In this document: positions 1 to 6,303 of the stretch, piece after piece
How the letters are laid out: every line of letters begins with the position of its first letter
Numbering within the stretch: position 1 is the first letter of the stretch
Source of the DNA: JAHEJA01 sp965656445
Lineage (GTDB): Bacteria > Pseudomonadota > Alphaproteobacteria > Rhodobacterales > Rhodobacteraceae
DNA length: 14,089 nucleotides
Direction of reading: 5' to 3'
NCBI GenBank assembly: GCA_965656445.1
Contig: CBFHKO010000021.1
Location: forward strand, 1 to 14,089
Position numbers and translations under genes: made by a program
The notes under the pieces: generated by a model
What the model was told of the DNA's origin: nothing
Database searches by the model: none
The model's input: the letters and a program-made list of their open reading frames with translations, nothing else

Positions 1-1
1 C

Positions 2-334
2 CATGCGCTGCGAAACAACTTACAAATCCCCATACCAGCGCAACAGCTATTAGCAGAATATCTGGACAATCCAAAAACAAGACCAAAGGGTAAGCCAGGC
101 CCAAAGACCGATTTTGAATTTAATTGGCGTTTGCGGGTCTCATTGTTGGAACTTGAAAGCGAAGGCATAACGCCAACACGAAATCCAGCAACTGATCCAG
201 ACAATGTTACATGCGGTGTAGACGTTGTGCTCGACGTGTTATGTGAATTTGATCAGTCCAATGAATATACCTACGAAAATCTAGCCAAACGCTACTTCGA
301 GACGTTGAAAAGATTTCCTAAGCGCCCCGAATGA
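2..334 (+). CDS. hypothetical protein, 5'-truncated by the window edge
   Basis: An open frame runs from the left edge to a TGA at 332-334, giving about 110 visible residues. I do not recognise a domain. The visible part begins with a Pro/Gln-rich stretch, followed by a basic Lys/Pro-rich segment (about residues 25-35) and then an acidic, soluble-looking C-terminal half. A TTG at 131 could serve as an internal start, but the frame is open without interruption upstream of it, so a longer gene that begins outside the window is more likely. It lies 82 bp upstream of the AlpA-like gene on the same strand, so it probably belongs to the same mobile element. In such elements this slot often lies just downstream of the integrase. 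Confidence 0.55.
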   Translation, partial: HALRNNLQIPIPAQQLLAEYLDNPKTRPKGKPGPKTDFEFNWRLRVSLLELESEGITPTRNPATDPDNVTCGVDVVLDVLCEFDQSNEYTYENLAKRYFETLKRFPKRPE

Positions 335-416
335 GCTATTAAAATAATTAGGTCATTCGAGCGATAATTAACTTTCCTACACACTGCTGCACACCGAAAC
401 ATTTTGGAGTGCACAA

Positions 417-602
417 ATGGCAACTTTACTTTCATTCGAAGCCGTTCGCGAAAAACTCGGCAACCGTTCACGCAGTGCTTGTTATGAGGACATGGCATGT
501 GGCCGGCTCCCCAAACCGATCAAAATCGGTCGACGCCTATATTGGCAAGAAGATGTCATCGATCAGTTAATTGAAACACTGGGAGATGGGTCAAATGGAT
601 AG
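417..602 (+). CDS. AlpA-family HTH regulator / excisionase-like protein
   Basis: This 61-residue protein has the AlpA/MerR-like winged helix-turn-helix layout. An N-terminal helix-turn-helix (about 5-30) includes 'SRSACYEDMACGRLPKPIKI', followed by the wing 'IGRRLYW' and a short helix that starts 'QEDVIDQLI'. The run 'G.LPKPIKIGRR..W' is the usual AlpA signature. AlpA proteins act as DNA-binding regulators of integrase genes or as excisionases in prophages and integrative elements. A GGAG ribosome-binding site sits about 8 nt before the ATG. The last 8 bp (ATGGATAG) overlap the start of the next gene, so the two are probably translated from one message. Family assignment is confident; whether it regulates or drives excision cannot be seen. 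Confidence 0.8.
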   Translation: MATLLSFEAVREKLGNRSRSACYEDMACGRLPKPIKIGRRLYWQEDVIDQLIETLGDGSNG

Positions 603-930
603 GACAGAAAAAATTCCTCGCTCACTCTCTATGGAGCTTGGCAGTAAACGGACGAGTAGCGAGTTACTCAAGGAAAGCAGCAGTGATTATCATCGAGTGG
701 TAGCACACGTTAGGTTCTACTACCGCATAATTGAATGTTCGCATGGCAAACAGTGGATATTGCAAAAGCAGGAAGCCTCCCATGCAGCACTGTGGAGAGC
801 GCTGGGCTATGCTGCGACAAAAAAAGGTCTAATCAATCTCTGTGCACGCTTAAAATTGCTCCCAGTGCAAAACATTGAAAAAATTGTAGAAGGCATTCCA
901 CAATTATCTTCAAAAACTGACCGAAAATAG
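595..930 (+). CDS. small conserved hypothetical protein of integrative elements
   Basis: This 111-residue product starts at the ATG that overlaps the stop of the AlpA-like gene (ATGGATAG). A purine-rich GGGAGATGGG lies a few bases upstream, which favours this start over the in-frame ATG at 571. The core pattern 'R.YYRIIECSHGKQWILQKQ', then 'WRALGYAATKKGLINLCARL' and a C-terminal 'IEKIVEGIP', resembles small proteins I associate with alphaproteobacterial integrative elements, where they sit between alpA and the primase gene. This is a recollection, not a database result. There is no signal peptide or membrane segment. The function is unknown. The overlap suggests translational coupling to the AlpA-like gene. 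Confidence 0.65.
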   Translation: MDRTEKIPRSLSMELGSKRTSSELLKESSSDYHRVVAHVRFYYRIIECSHGKQWILQKQEASHAALWRALGYAATKKGLINLCARLKLLPVQNIEKIVEGIPQLSSKTDRK

Positions 931-932
931 AA

Positions 933-963
933 ACCCGCCAGCCATAAGTATGGTCGGGCGGGT
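933..963 (+). terminator. GC-rich hairpin, possible terminator or attenuator
   Basis: ACCCGCC at 933-939 pairs perfectly with GGCGGGT at 957-963. An inner CCAT/ATGG hairpin (loop AAGT) lies within the loop. It begins 3 nt after the stop of the upstream gene. There is no T-run directly after the stem (GAAGTTTAG follows), so it is not a canonical rho-independent terminator. It may instead limit read-through or stabilise the upstream transcript before the primase gene. Confidence 0.4.
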
Positions 964-1025
964 GAAGTTTAGACATTTTATCTTACCACGACTGTAAGCT
1001 GGCTCCAAGTGCAGGAGAAATATTT

Positions 1026-1628
1026 ATGACACTGGAACCAAATCGAAAAGACATTGAACGCCATATTGAGCTTCTCACTCAGCCGTGGAGGGACGCAGAC
1101 TTGGTTGCGAATACCGAAATCCGTTGCCTAAAAGAAAAATCAGGATCAAAATCTATTTTATTTGATCCAGCAGATGGCGATGAAACAGATGATGCAGTAA
1201 GCAATTTGATTAGGCTGAATGAAGTTGAATGGAACTGCTACATCTGTGTGAACCCAATTGACCCGGTTCATCTCGCTCCAGCCCGCGATAAGGACATTAT
1301 AACAGCATTCTATACTTTCATCGATGCAGATGATGAAAACGCGGCGAACAATATTTCACAGTCCCCGTTACTTCCTGATTTTTGCGTGCAGACAGGGACT
1401 GTTCCTGAGAAGCGCATGCATGCCTACTGGTCTGTCAGTGACGTACCATGCCTAAAAGAGTGGAGCGAAGTGCAATCCCAAATAATTGGCTATTTCGGCA
1501 GTGATCCCGCAATCATAAATCCGTCGCGGATCATGCGTTTGGCGGGAACAATCGCCTACCCACTTAAGCGTAAAATTTCGCGGGGCTATAGTCCAGAAGT
1601 TACTTGTCTGATGGAGTATACAAAATGA
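1026..1628 (+). CDS. RepB-like DNA primase (archaeo-eukaryotic primase fold type)
   Basis: This 200-residue protein has a probable RepB-primase domain (PF16793-like). 'YICVNPIDP' (72-80) is followed by the acidic metal-binding-type motif 'FIDADD' (98-103), the segment 'VQTGTVPEKRMHAYW' (121-135) with a conserved-looking His132, and 'NPSRIMRLAGT' (165-175), which is characteristic of this family. Such primases make short primers for replication of plasmids and integrative elements. An AGGAG lies 9 nt before the ATG. The protein ends just after the primase domain, and its stop overlaps the helicase gene as ATGA (1625-1628), so the two are probably translationally coupled. In many related elements I would expect primase and helicase to be parts of one polypeptide; here they are separate. 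The fold assignment rests on motif recognition. Confidence 0.78.
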   Translation: MTLEPNRKDIERHIELLTQPWRDADLVANTEIRCLKEKSGSKSILFDPADGDETDDAVSNLIRLNEVEWNCYICVNPIDPVHLAPARDKDIITAFYTFIDADDENAANNISQSPLLPDFCVQTGTVPEKRMHAYWSVSDVPCLKEWSEVQSQIIGYFGSDPAIINPSRIMRLAGTIAYPLKRKISRGYSPEVTCLMEYTK

Positions 1629-2878
1629 AATTTGAGGATTTTAGAGCAGTCTTTGGGGCGGTTGTTGGAAGCGAGAGTGAGACCACCCCTCCTTACGTCA
1701 ATATCGACCTGGGGGACACGGATGAAGCATGGCTAGCAGCCATCAAGCGCGGTGAAGAGTGGCACAATAATCTCCTCAAATGGACAGGTTCAATGGTCCA
1801 AAGAGGACTGTCCGATCAGGATATTCTGGCAATCGCGCCGCAGATCACACTGGCAGGCTATACTGTTTCCGAAACAGAAACAGAAATGCGCAGGATGATC
1901 GCGGGAGCAAGGCGGAAAGGCTTCGAGACCGTAACAGAAACAGACGTGGAAATAGATTTAGACGATCCTCTATCAGGGCTGAATATACTATCGGTGGACG
2001 AGTTAACTTCGAAAACCTTTCCACCCATAAAGTGGCTCGTTGAGCCTTTACTTCCGCAGCCGTCGTTAACAATGATTGCTGGCCCCCCCAAAGTTGGCAA
2101 ATCATGGCTTTGTCTGCTGATTGCGTTGTACCTAGCAGAACATCAGCATCAGATCGTTTATGTTGCAAATGAAGATAACGAACGCAGATTGCAAAGCAGG
2201 CTTGTGAGCGTTAATCCATTTCCGCCAGAAGGTATCTTTTTCCTTGCGGGGCTATCTAACGAAGTTCAGATACCAAAAGGTCAAGCCTCTCATGCCTTTA
2301 TTAGAGCGCTAAAGGCCAAGTTTCCCAACTTAACATGCATAGTAATCGACACGTTTGCTTCAATTCGAGGCGAAACGCCTAGGGGCAACAAAAAGGATGA
2401 GTATACACTGTTGCATGACGAGATTTCAGCCCTGCGGCGCATCACTTATGAAACGGGGGTTTCGATCATCTTGGTTCACCACACTCGTAAGGCAAGCGAC
2501 AGCGATCAAAATCCAGTTGAACGCTTACTAGGGTCTCAGGCCATCGGGGCAACTGTTGATACAATCATGGTTTTGAAACAAGCCGCTGGCAGCCTCGATG
2601 TCGAGCTACACGCAAAAGGCAAAGACATTGAGCAACAGGATTTACTTCTTGAGTGGCAGGGTCCGGGGTTTGGTTGGCCTAAAGAAATCACAGAAGCAAA
2701 ATTAGGCCAATTCCAAGAAAACTGTTTAGAGCTCATTCGCGAGCATCCAAGATGTACTCGTACGTTTCTCTGTGAAGAACTCGATCGTGACAAATCTCAA
2801 GTGAGCCGAGCTGTCAGTCGCCTGATGGAACTTGGGTTAGTCGAGCAGAAGGAAATAGGCCAATTGTTCGCTCTGTAA
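1625..2878 (+). CDS. RepA-like hexameric replicative helicase / RecA-fold ATPase
   Basis: This 417-residue protein starts at the ATG overlapping the primase stop; an in-frame TTG at 1604 is less likely. Residues about 35-100 resemble a PriCT-type helical domain ('RGEEWHNNLLKWTGSMVQRG', then 'EMRRMIAGARRKGF'). A RecA-like ATPase core follows: Walker A 'GPPKVGKS' (153-160), 'YVANEDNERRLQSRL' (179-193), Walker B ending in 'CIVIDTF' (238-244, Asp242), 'IILVHHTRKA' (281-290) and 'GSQAIGATVDTIMVL' (303-317). The C-terminal 50 residues look like a winged helix ('RTFLCEELDRDKSQVSRAVS'). This matches AAA_25/RepA helicases of plasmids and integrative elements, which unwind DNA at a specific origin. The C-terminal DNA-binding domain and the 9-bp repeat array immediately after the gene fit a self-recognition or origin role. 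That link is inference. Confidence 0.85.
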   Translation: MKFEDFRAVFGAVVGSESETTPPYVNIDLGDTDEAWLAAIKRGEEWHNNLLKWTGSMVQRGLSDQDILAIAPQITLAGYTVSETETEMRRMIAGARRKGFETVTETDVEIDLDDPLSGLNILSVDELTSKTFPPIKWLVEPLLPQPSLTMIAGPPKVGKSWLCLLIALYLAEHQHQIVYVANEDNERRLQSRLVSVNPFPPEGIFFLAGLSNEVQIPKGQASHAFIRALKAKFPNLTCIVIDTFASIRGETPRGNKKDEYTLLHDEISALRRITYETGVSIILVHHTRKASDSDQNPVERLLGSQAIGATVDTIMVLKQAAGSLDVELHAKGKDIEQQDLLLEWQGPGFGWPKEITEAKLGQFQENCLELIREHPRCTRTFLCEELDRDKSQVSRAVSRLMELGLVEQKEIGQLFAL

Positions 2879-2880
2879 CC

Positions 2881-2937
2881 TATGTCAACCCTATCAACGT
2901 TATCAACCAAGTTGACAGGGTTGATAGGGTTGTGATG
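2881..2937. repeat. inverted array of 9-bp iteron-like repeats (possible origin or operator)
   Basis: Starting 2 bp after the helicase stop, three minus-strand copies of a GTTGAYARS-like 9-mer (GTTGACATA, GTTGATAGG, GTTGATAAC at 2881-2907) face three plus-strand copies (GTTGACAGG 2911-2919, GTTGATAGG 2920-2928, degenerate GTTGTGATG 2929-2937) around a CAA centre. The perfect outer arms are 13 bp (2886-2898 and 2920-2932). Fixed 9-bp spacing is typical of tandem binding sites for a Rep protein. A large hairpin in RNA is also possible, but there is no following T-run. Origin function is inferred from position and architecture only. Confidence 0.6.
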
Positions 2938-3008
2938 ATTAGTCTTAACGTGCCCGCTGACACTGAGTAGAGATCAAATCTAGAAACTCACAACCTTATC
3001 GCCTACTT

Positions 3009-3350
3009 TTGAAATACGGAAAACCTAAATTTATCCGTTCTGATAATGGAGGAGAGTTCTTAGCCCAGAACCTTCAGGACTGGCTCAAGAAGATTGGAAT
3101 TAAGCCGATCCAAATCTACCCCGGCAGCCCCTGGGAGAATGGATATAACGAACGGTTCAACGGGGTCTTGCGCCAAGAATTTCTAAATGCCGAATGGTTC
3201 CACAGTGTCAAACAGGCGCAAGTAGCTATTAATATCTGGTTCAGAGAATACAATCACATCAGACCCAATCACGCCCTTGGGATGCGCCCGCCTCTACCAG
3301 AAACCGTGTTAGAGAAAAGCCAAATTAGTGGCACGAAAATTGGGAGCTAG
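3009..3350 (+). pseudogene. IS3-family transposase OrfB remnant (3' part only)
   Basis: The visible 113 residues match the C-terminal half of an IS3-family OrfB integrase-fold transposase. 'IRSDNGGEF' carries the second catalytic Asp (residue 12 of this frame) and 'GYNERFNG' the catalytic Glu (residue 48), with exactly 35 residues between them, as in the DD(35)E group. The C-terminal 'W.REYNHIRPNHALGMRPP' is also typical. The first catalytic Asp and all of OrfA are missing. Upstream, the frame loses similarity at about 3005 and stops at 2964, so the element is truncated on its left and cannot encode an active enzyme. I could not identify terminal inverted repeats. It separates the replication genes from the cargo genes. 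Confidence 0.85.
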
Positions 3351-3400
3351 ACACGGCTATGATCTGTCGATATTCCTATCTATACTCAGGAGTAGCAGTC

Positions 3401-5485
3401 ATGCAGAAGTTAATAATTTCTTGTGCGATAGCACTTACCGCGGCATCGCAAGCAGTCGACGCCCAACAAGCAGAAACTACAATTTTCGAAAAGCATCCAA
3501 TTTTCACAGCGCAATTCATACTGAACCAGCTTGGATATGACGCTGGTCGTGTTGATGGCGACTATGGACCTAGAACAGCTGCCGCAATTTCTGAATTTTA
3601 TCAGGAAACAAATCTGGATGATGTCGATCCCACTGTAGTCGATACCTCAGACCTGCTTGCTCTCCTGAATGTTGCGGAAGAAGCAGGGCTAAGAACAGCC
3701 CCTTTCTCTGGCTTTGAACACGAGAATTCTAATTCTGAATTTCTCTATCCACCTATTAGTCCGGCAATCACTAGAGAGCGATATTGGTTCGGGCATTTTT
3801 GGTCGAACTACGACTTCAACAACGATGGGCTACTCGATTTTGTCTATACGGGAACCATGAACCCAGAAAACGTTGAAGTGACGGGCGATGATACTGCGGG
3901 ACTGTGCGGTGGCCGTGATTGCGAGGGCGACATGCCAGGGCCAACGCTTTTCTTGCAGGATCAAAATGGAGCTTTCATAGACCGAAGTGACCTCTTTGTA
4001 GATTTGCGCAGTGTTCCTGGCCAGTCTTTAGCAAGACAAAACTTAGTCGCTGACTTTAACGGTGATGATATTCCAGACCTGTTCATTGCTGATCATGCAA
4101 TCGGTCATCATGACGGTATTCGGGACAGTTATTTCCTGAGCCAGCCTGATGGGACATGGTTTGAAAGTTCAAACACGCACCTGAGTGATCCAAGCTACCA
4201 ACTTTTCGATCACGGTGGTGCTGTCGGCGACATAGACGCTGATGGAGACGTAGACATTGTTCTCACTGAACTAGCAAACAGGCTGACTTGTTGGATCAAT
4301 GATGGTTCTGGATTTATGTCTAGGCGGACATGTGGCGATATTAATGCGTTCGCGATTGAACTAGGCGACATGGATGGAGATGGTGACCTGGATTTGGCTC
4401 ATTCTGGTCATGAATATGGAGACTCATCACCAACAGGTATCGCTTTAAATGATGGCCGAGGCAATTTTATTCGCTCTGTGCGGCTGCCTATTGTTGAAGA
4501 TTGGGGAACAGTTCCCGAACTGAGCCTATGGGACCTAGATACAGATGGTGATCTCGACATCGTCTTATCACGTGCGGGTATCCTATACGTTGGCACCGGT
4601 GTGCAAGTTATCGAGAACCTCGGCGACGGTTCCTATGACTCCTCATTCTATCCAATCGTTACTGCGCCAGCTGAATATGTTGCAGAACATGAAGGCAATG
4701 AGTGGAGCAATTTCATTGAAAACTTCCGGTTTCATGATGTTGATGCGGATGGCCTTGTAGATGTGGCATTTATTGGCGGTGGAGGGGACGGTCAGCAAAA
4801 CGCTCACATGGTCAGAGGCGCGTATCTCAAAAATCTTGGTGAGTTGGCTTTTTCACACATTCCGGCGAATGACCCACAAAACCATGTGCTTCGCGTTCCT
4901 GAGAGCCTGTTTGATGGGTCCGGTAGCCAGGTCAGAATTCTGCGAAATGCAGATATTCCCTCTGGTAATATTTATGCTGCAGCATTTGATGACTTTGTGA
5001 GTGGCTACTCCAGCCGGCCATTTTCTCTTGATGATTTCTCCATTTTGGACGCACCAATCGAGTTGCCAACGTCTGGTGCTATCATCACAGCAATGGGCAA
5101 TTTAGAGATCCATGATCGTGTTCTGGCTGGCAAATACGATGTGATCATTGAATGGGCCGGACGAGAGTTGGTTGCTACGTTGTGCCAAGAATATTACCCT
5201 CAGTATGACTTTCTTGCGAACCGACTGGTTTTAGGCGCAGATCGGGGTTTCGGTGGCTTTGATCAATTGGCGAAATTCGCAACAAGCTCTTGCGCATTCT
5301 ATCAAAGTCGTGTCGCTGTCGGCGCCTGGGAAGCGGACCCTGCCATTTCTGTGACTGGCTTAGATGCCATTTTAAAAGATCTAAACCGCCAAGAAGTTGG
5401 TCTAGAGTTGATCGTCAAAATGCCAATGCTAACCAACGAGCAGCGCAATGAAGTTCTCACTGCCGTAGGTGGCCAAGTTAATTAA
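3401..5485 (+). CDS. secreted peptidoglycan-binding-domain protein with FG-GAP/VCBS-type calcium repeats
   Basis: This 694-residue protein starts at the ATG preceded by AGGAG (3388-3392); an upstream in-frame ATG at 3359 would bury the signal peptide. Residues 1-21 form a Sec signal peptide ending in 'AVDA'. Residues 33-90 resemble a PG_binding_1 domain ('AQFILNQLGYDAGRVDGDYG', 37-56). Six Asp-rich D-x-[DN]-x-DG-like loops follow at about 138, 218, 277, 323, 378 and 446 (for example 'DIDADGDVDI', 'DMDGDGDLDL'), typical of FG-GAP/VCBS beta-propeller blades that bind calcium. The last 200 residues have no domain I know and contain two Cys-bearing segments near 590-635. The likely location is periplasm or cell surface, held at peptidoglycan. 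The substrate is unknown; no catalytic motif is evident. Confidence 0.8.
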   Translation: MQKLIISCAIALTAASQAVDAQQAETTIFEKHPIFTAQFILNQLGYDAGRVDGDYGPRTAAAISEFYQETNLDDVDPTVVDTSDLLALLNVAEEAGLRTAPFSGFEHENSNSEFLYPPISPAITRERYWFGHFWSNYDFNNDGLLDFVYTGTMNPENVEVTGDDTAGLCGGRDCEGDMPGPTLFLQDQNGAFIDRSDLFVDLRSVPGQSLARQNLVADFNGDDIPDLFIADHAIGHHDGIRDSYFLSQPDGTWFESSNTHLSDPSYQLFDHGGAVGDIDADGDVDIVLTELANRLTCWINDGSGFMSRRTCGDINAFAIELGDMDGDGDLDLAHSGHEYGDSSPTGIALNDGRGNFIRSVRLPIVEDWGTVPELSLWDLDTDGDLDIVLSRAGILYVGTGVQVIENLGDGSYDSSFYPIVTAPAEYVAEHEGNEWSNFIENFRFHDVDADGLVDVAFIGGGGDGQQNAHMVRGAYLKNLGELAFSHIPANDPQNHVLRVPESLFDGSGSQVRILRNADIPSGNIYAAAFDDFVSGYSSRPFSLDDFSILDAPIELPTSGAIITAMGNLEIHDRVLAGKYDVIIEWAGRELVATLCQEYYPQYDFLANRLVLGADRGFGGFDQLAKFATSSCAFYQSRVAVGAWEADPAISVTGLDAILKDLNRQEVGLELIVKMPMLTNEQRNEVLTAVGGQVN

Positions 5486-5657
5486 GCTTGGTTATCTATT
5501 CATAGGCTGGATGATAATTGTAGCACTGATTTTCGGCTTCGTTCTATTCATGATCGCGGATGAGCCAGTAGAAGATACGAAAGAAAAGATTGCTTTGTGC
5601 GAAGAGCATCATCCGAAGCTAACCCACGCAGAATGCTCAAAAGAAGCGGGTTGGTGA
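5469..5657 (+). CDS. small single-pass membrane protein, hypothetical
   Basis: This 62-residue product would start with GTG, overlapping the end of the preceding gene by 17 bp; an ATG at 5511 inside the membrane segment is the alternative. One hydrophobic segment (about 8-29, including 'MIIVALIFGFVLFMI') is followed by a soluble, Lys/Glu-rich tail with Cys44 and Cys56 ('ALCEEHHPKLTHAECSKEAG'). This implies a bitopic membrane protein with a tail that might form a disulfide if exported. The overlap suggests coupling to the VCBS-type gene. The ribosome-binding site is weak and no family is recognised, so the gene is plausible rather than certain. Confidence 0.5.
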   Translation: MAKLIKLGYLFIGWMIIVALIFGFVLFMIADEPVEDTKEKIALCEEHHPKLTHAECSKEAGW

Positions 5658-5855
5658 TGTAGTCCCGCTAAGCGACTTGGAAGATCCAGAAACGCTATAA
5701 ATATAAGTACACAAACTTCCGACGCGAAGGAGCGCGGGCGCGCGCGCACGAAGCATACCGATGGAGAAGCGTCAATAAAAAGGTGGATGAAAAGGTAGAT
5801 GAAATGCACACCCACCCGACAAGTATCTGTATTTAATTGATATTATCTGATTAAG
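5658..5855. other. gene-free stretch between cargo genes and tRNA-Leu
   Basis: There is no convincing gene on either strand. It contains an alternating CG run (5732-5750) and a 12-bp tandem repeat (see separate entry). Its right end abuts the CCA end of the tRNA. It would hold the element-chromosome junction if the tRNA is the attachment site. No terminator hairpin is visible for the tRNA. Confidence 0.5.
5780..5803 (+). repeat. 12-bp tandem direct repeat
   Basis: AAGGTGGATGAA at 5780-5791 is followed directly by AAGGTAGATGAA at 5792-5803, with one difference. It lies 52 bp from the tRNA 3' end, in the region where a recombinase arm-type site could be. No function can be assigned. Confidence 0.6.
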
Positions 5856-5940
5856 TGGTGCGGGTGGAGGGACTTGAACCCCCACGCCTCGCGGCGCTAG
5901 AACCTAAATCTAGTGCGTCTACCAATTTCGCCACACCCGC
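5856..5940 (-). tRNA. tRNA-Leu (anticodon UAG)
   Basis: The 85-nt cloverleaf folds completely on the minus strand. The acceptor stem is GCGGGTG/CACCCGC with discriminator A and an encoded CCA. The D arm is GCG/CGC with the GGTAGA loop. The anticodon stem CTAGA/TCTAG encloses the loop TTTAGGT with anticodon TAG. There is a long class II variable arm with a GCC/GGC stem, and a T arm with TTCAAGT. A long variable arm with this anticodon identifies leucine, reading CUN codons. The gene's 3' end points at the accessory region. Confidence 0.97.
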
Positions 5941-6303
5941 ACGTTCTGGAGCGGTTTGTAACAAAGATTCTTTTGGGATGCGAGACCAAAAATGCATTTT
6001 TGTAAAAATTTTTAGAATTTATAAGGAGGCAAAAGTTCACGCGTTTTGTAACGGAACATCTCGCCTTCGAATCTTATTAATTCATTGAAACAAAAACCTT
6101 ATTTTTTCCGTCATCCGTTCACTGTAAAACTTGCCCCACCACGCAGGTTTCAAAACTGATTAATTTTTGTGCAATTGGATTATTTTTTAATCCCTCCCCA
6201 AGAAGTGCCCGTTTTGTCCACTCAGCTTTTGCGCTAGATCTTGCGAGGTAAAGCGCCCTATGGTCAAACGGTTCCAGACACTGGGTACGTTTAGGAGGCC
6301 TAA
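5941..6303. other. 363-bp intergenic region with the tRNA-Leu and glnB promoters
   Basis: No gene is present. The stretch must hold the minus-strand promoter of tRNA-Leu and the plus-strand promoter of glnBA. Two adjacent perfect AT-rich palindromes occur at 5988-6001 (AAAAATGCATTTTT) and 6003-6014 (TAAAAATTTTTA), and a weak inverted repeat GGATTA/TAATCC at 6177-6193. I found no sigma-54 element of the TGGCAC-N5-TTGC type, and no convincing NtrC dyad. An AGGAGG ribosome-binding site at 6293-6298 serves glnB. Regulation of this operon by the Ntr system is expected from the family, but the sites are not visible to me. Confidence 0.5.

Larger units (their letters stand above)
1..5855. mobile_element. 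right-hand part of a putative integrative element ending at tRNA-Leu
   Basis: This stretch carries an AlpA-type regulator, a RepB-like primase, a RepA-like helicase, an iteron-like repeat array, an IS3 remnant and cargo genes, and it ends where the 3' end of a tRNA-Leu begins. Integrated plasmids and genomic islands commonly use the 3' end of a tRNA gene as attB, and AlpA plus primase plus RepA is a common core of alphaproteobacterial integrative elements. No integrase is visible; it would have to lie left of the window. No second copy of the tRNA 3' end is present here, so the right boundary is an inference from position and gene content. The left boundary is outside the window. Confidence 0.4.

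Noticed and set aside
417..930. Toxin-antitoxin pair
   Set aside because: The size and overlap are suggestive, but the first protein is clearly AlpA-like and the second has no toxin-like motif.
2881..2937. CRISPR-like array
   Set aside because: The units are 9 bp, contiguous and on both strands, with no spacers and no cas genes; they fit iterons instead.
5856..5880. Second att copy of the tRNA 3' end inside the window
   Set aside because: No other copy of this segment was found on either strand within the window; the partner site, if any, is outside.
5855..6088. 77-residue plus-strand open frame over the tRNA-Leu
   Set aside because: It begins in the antisense of the tRNA and gives the familiar spurious 'RVEGLEPPR' peptide produced by such genes.
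5941..6303. Sigma-54 promoter for glnBA
   Set aside because: I searched by eye for TGGCAC-N5-TTGC and close variants and found none; Ntr control is expected from biology but not shown here.
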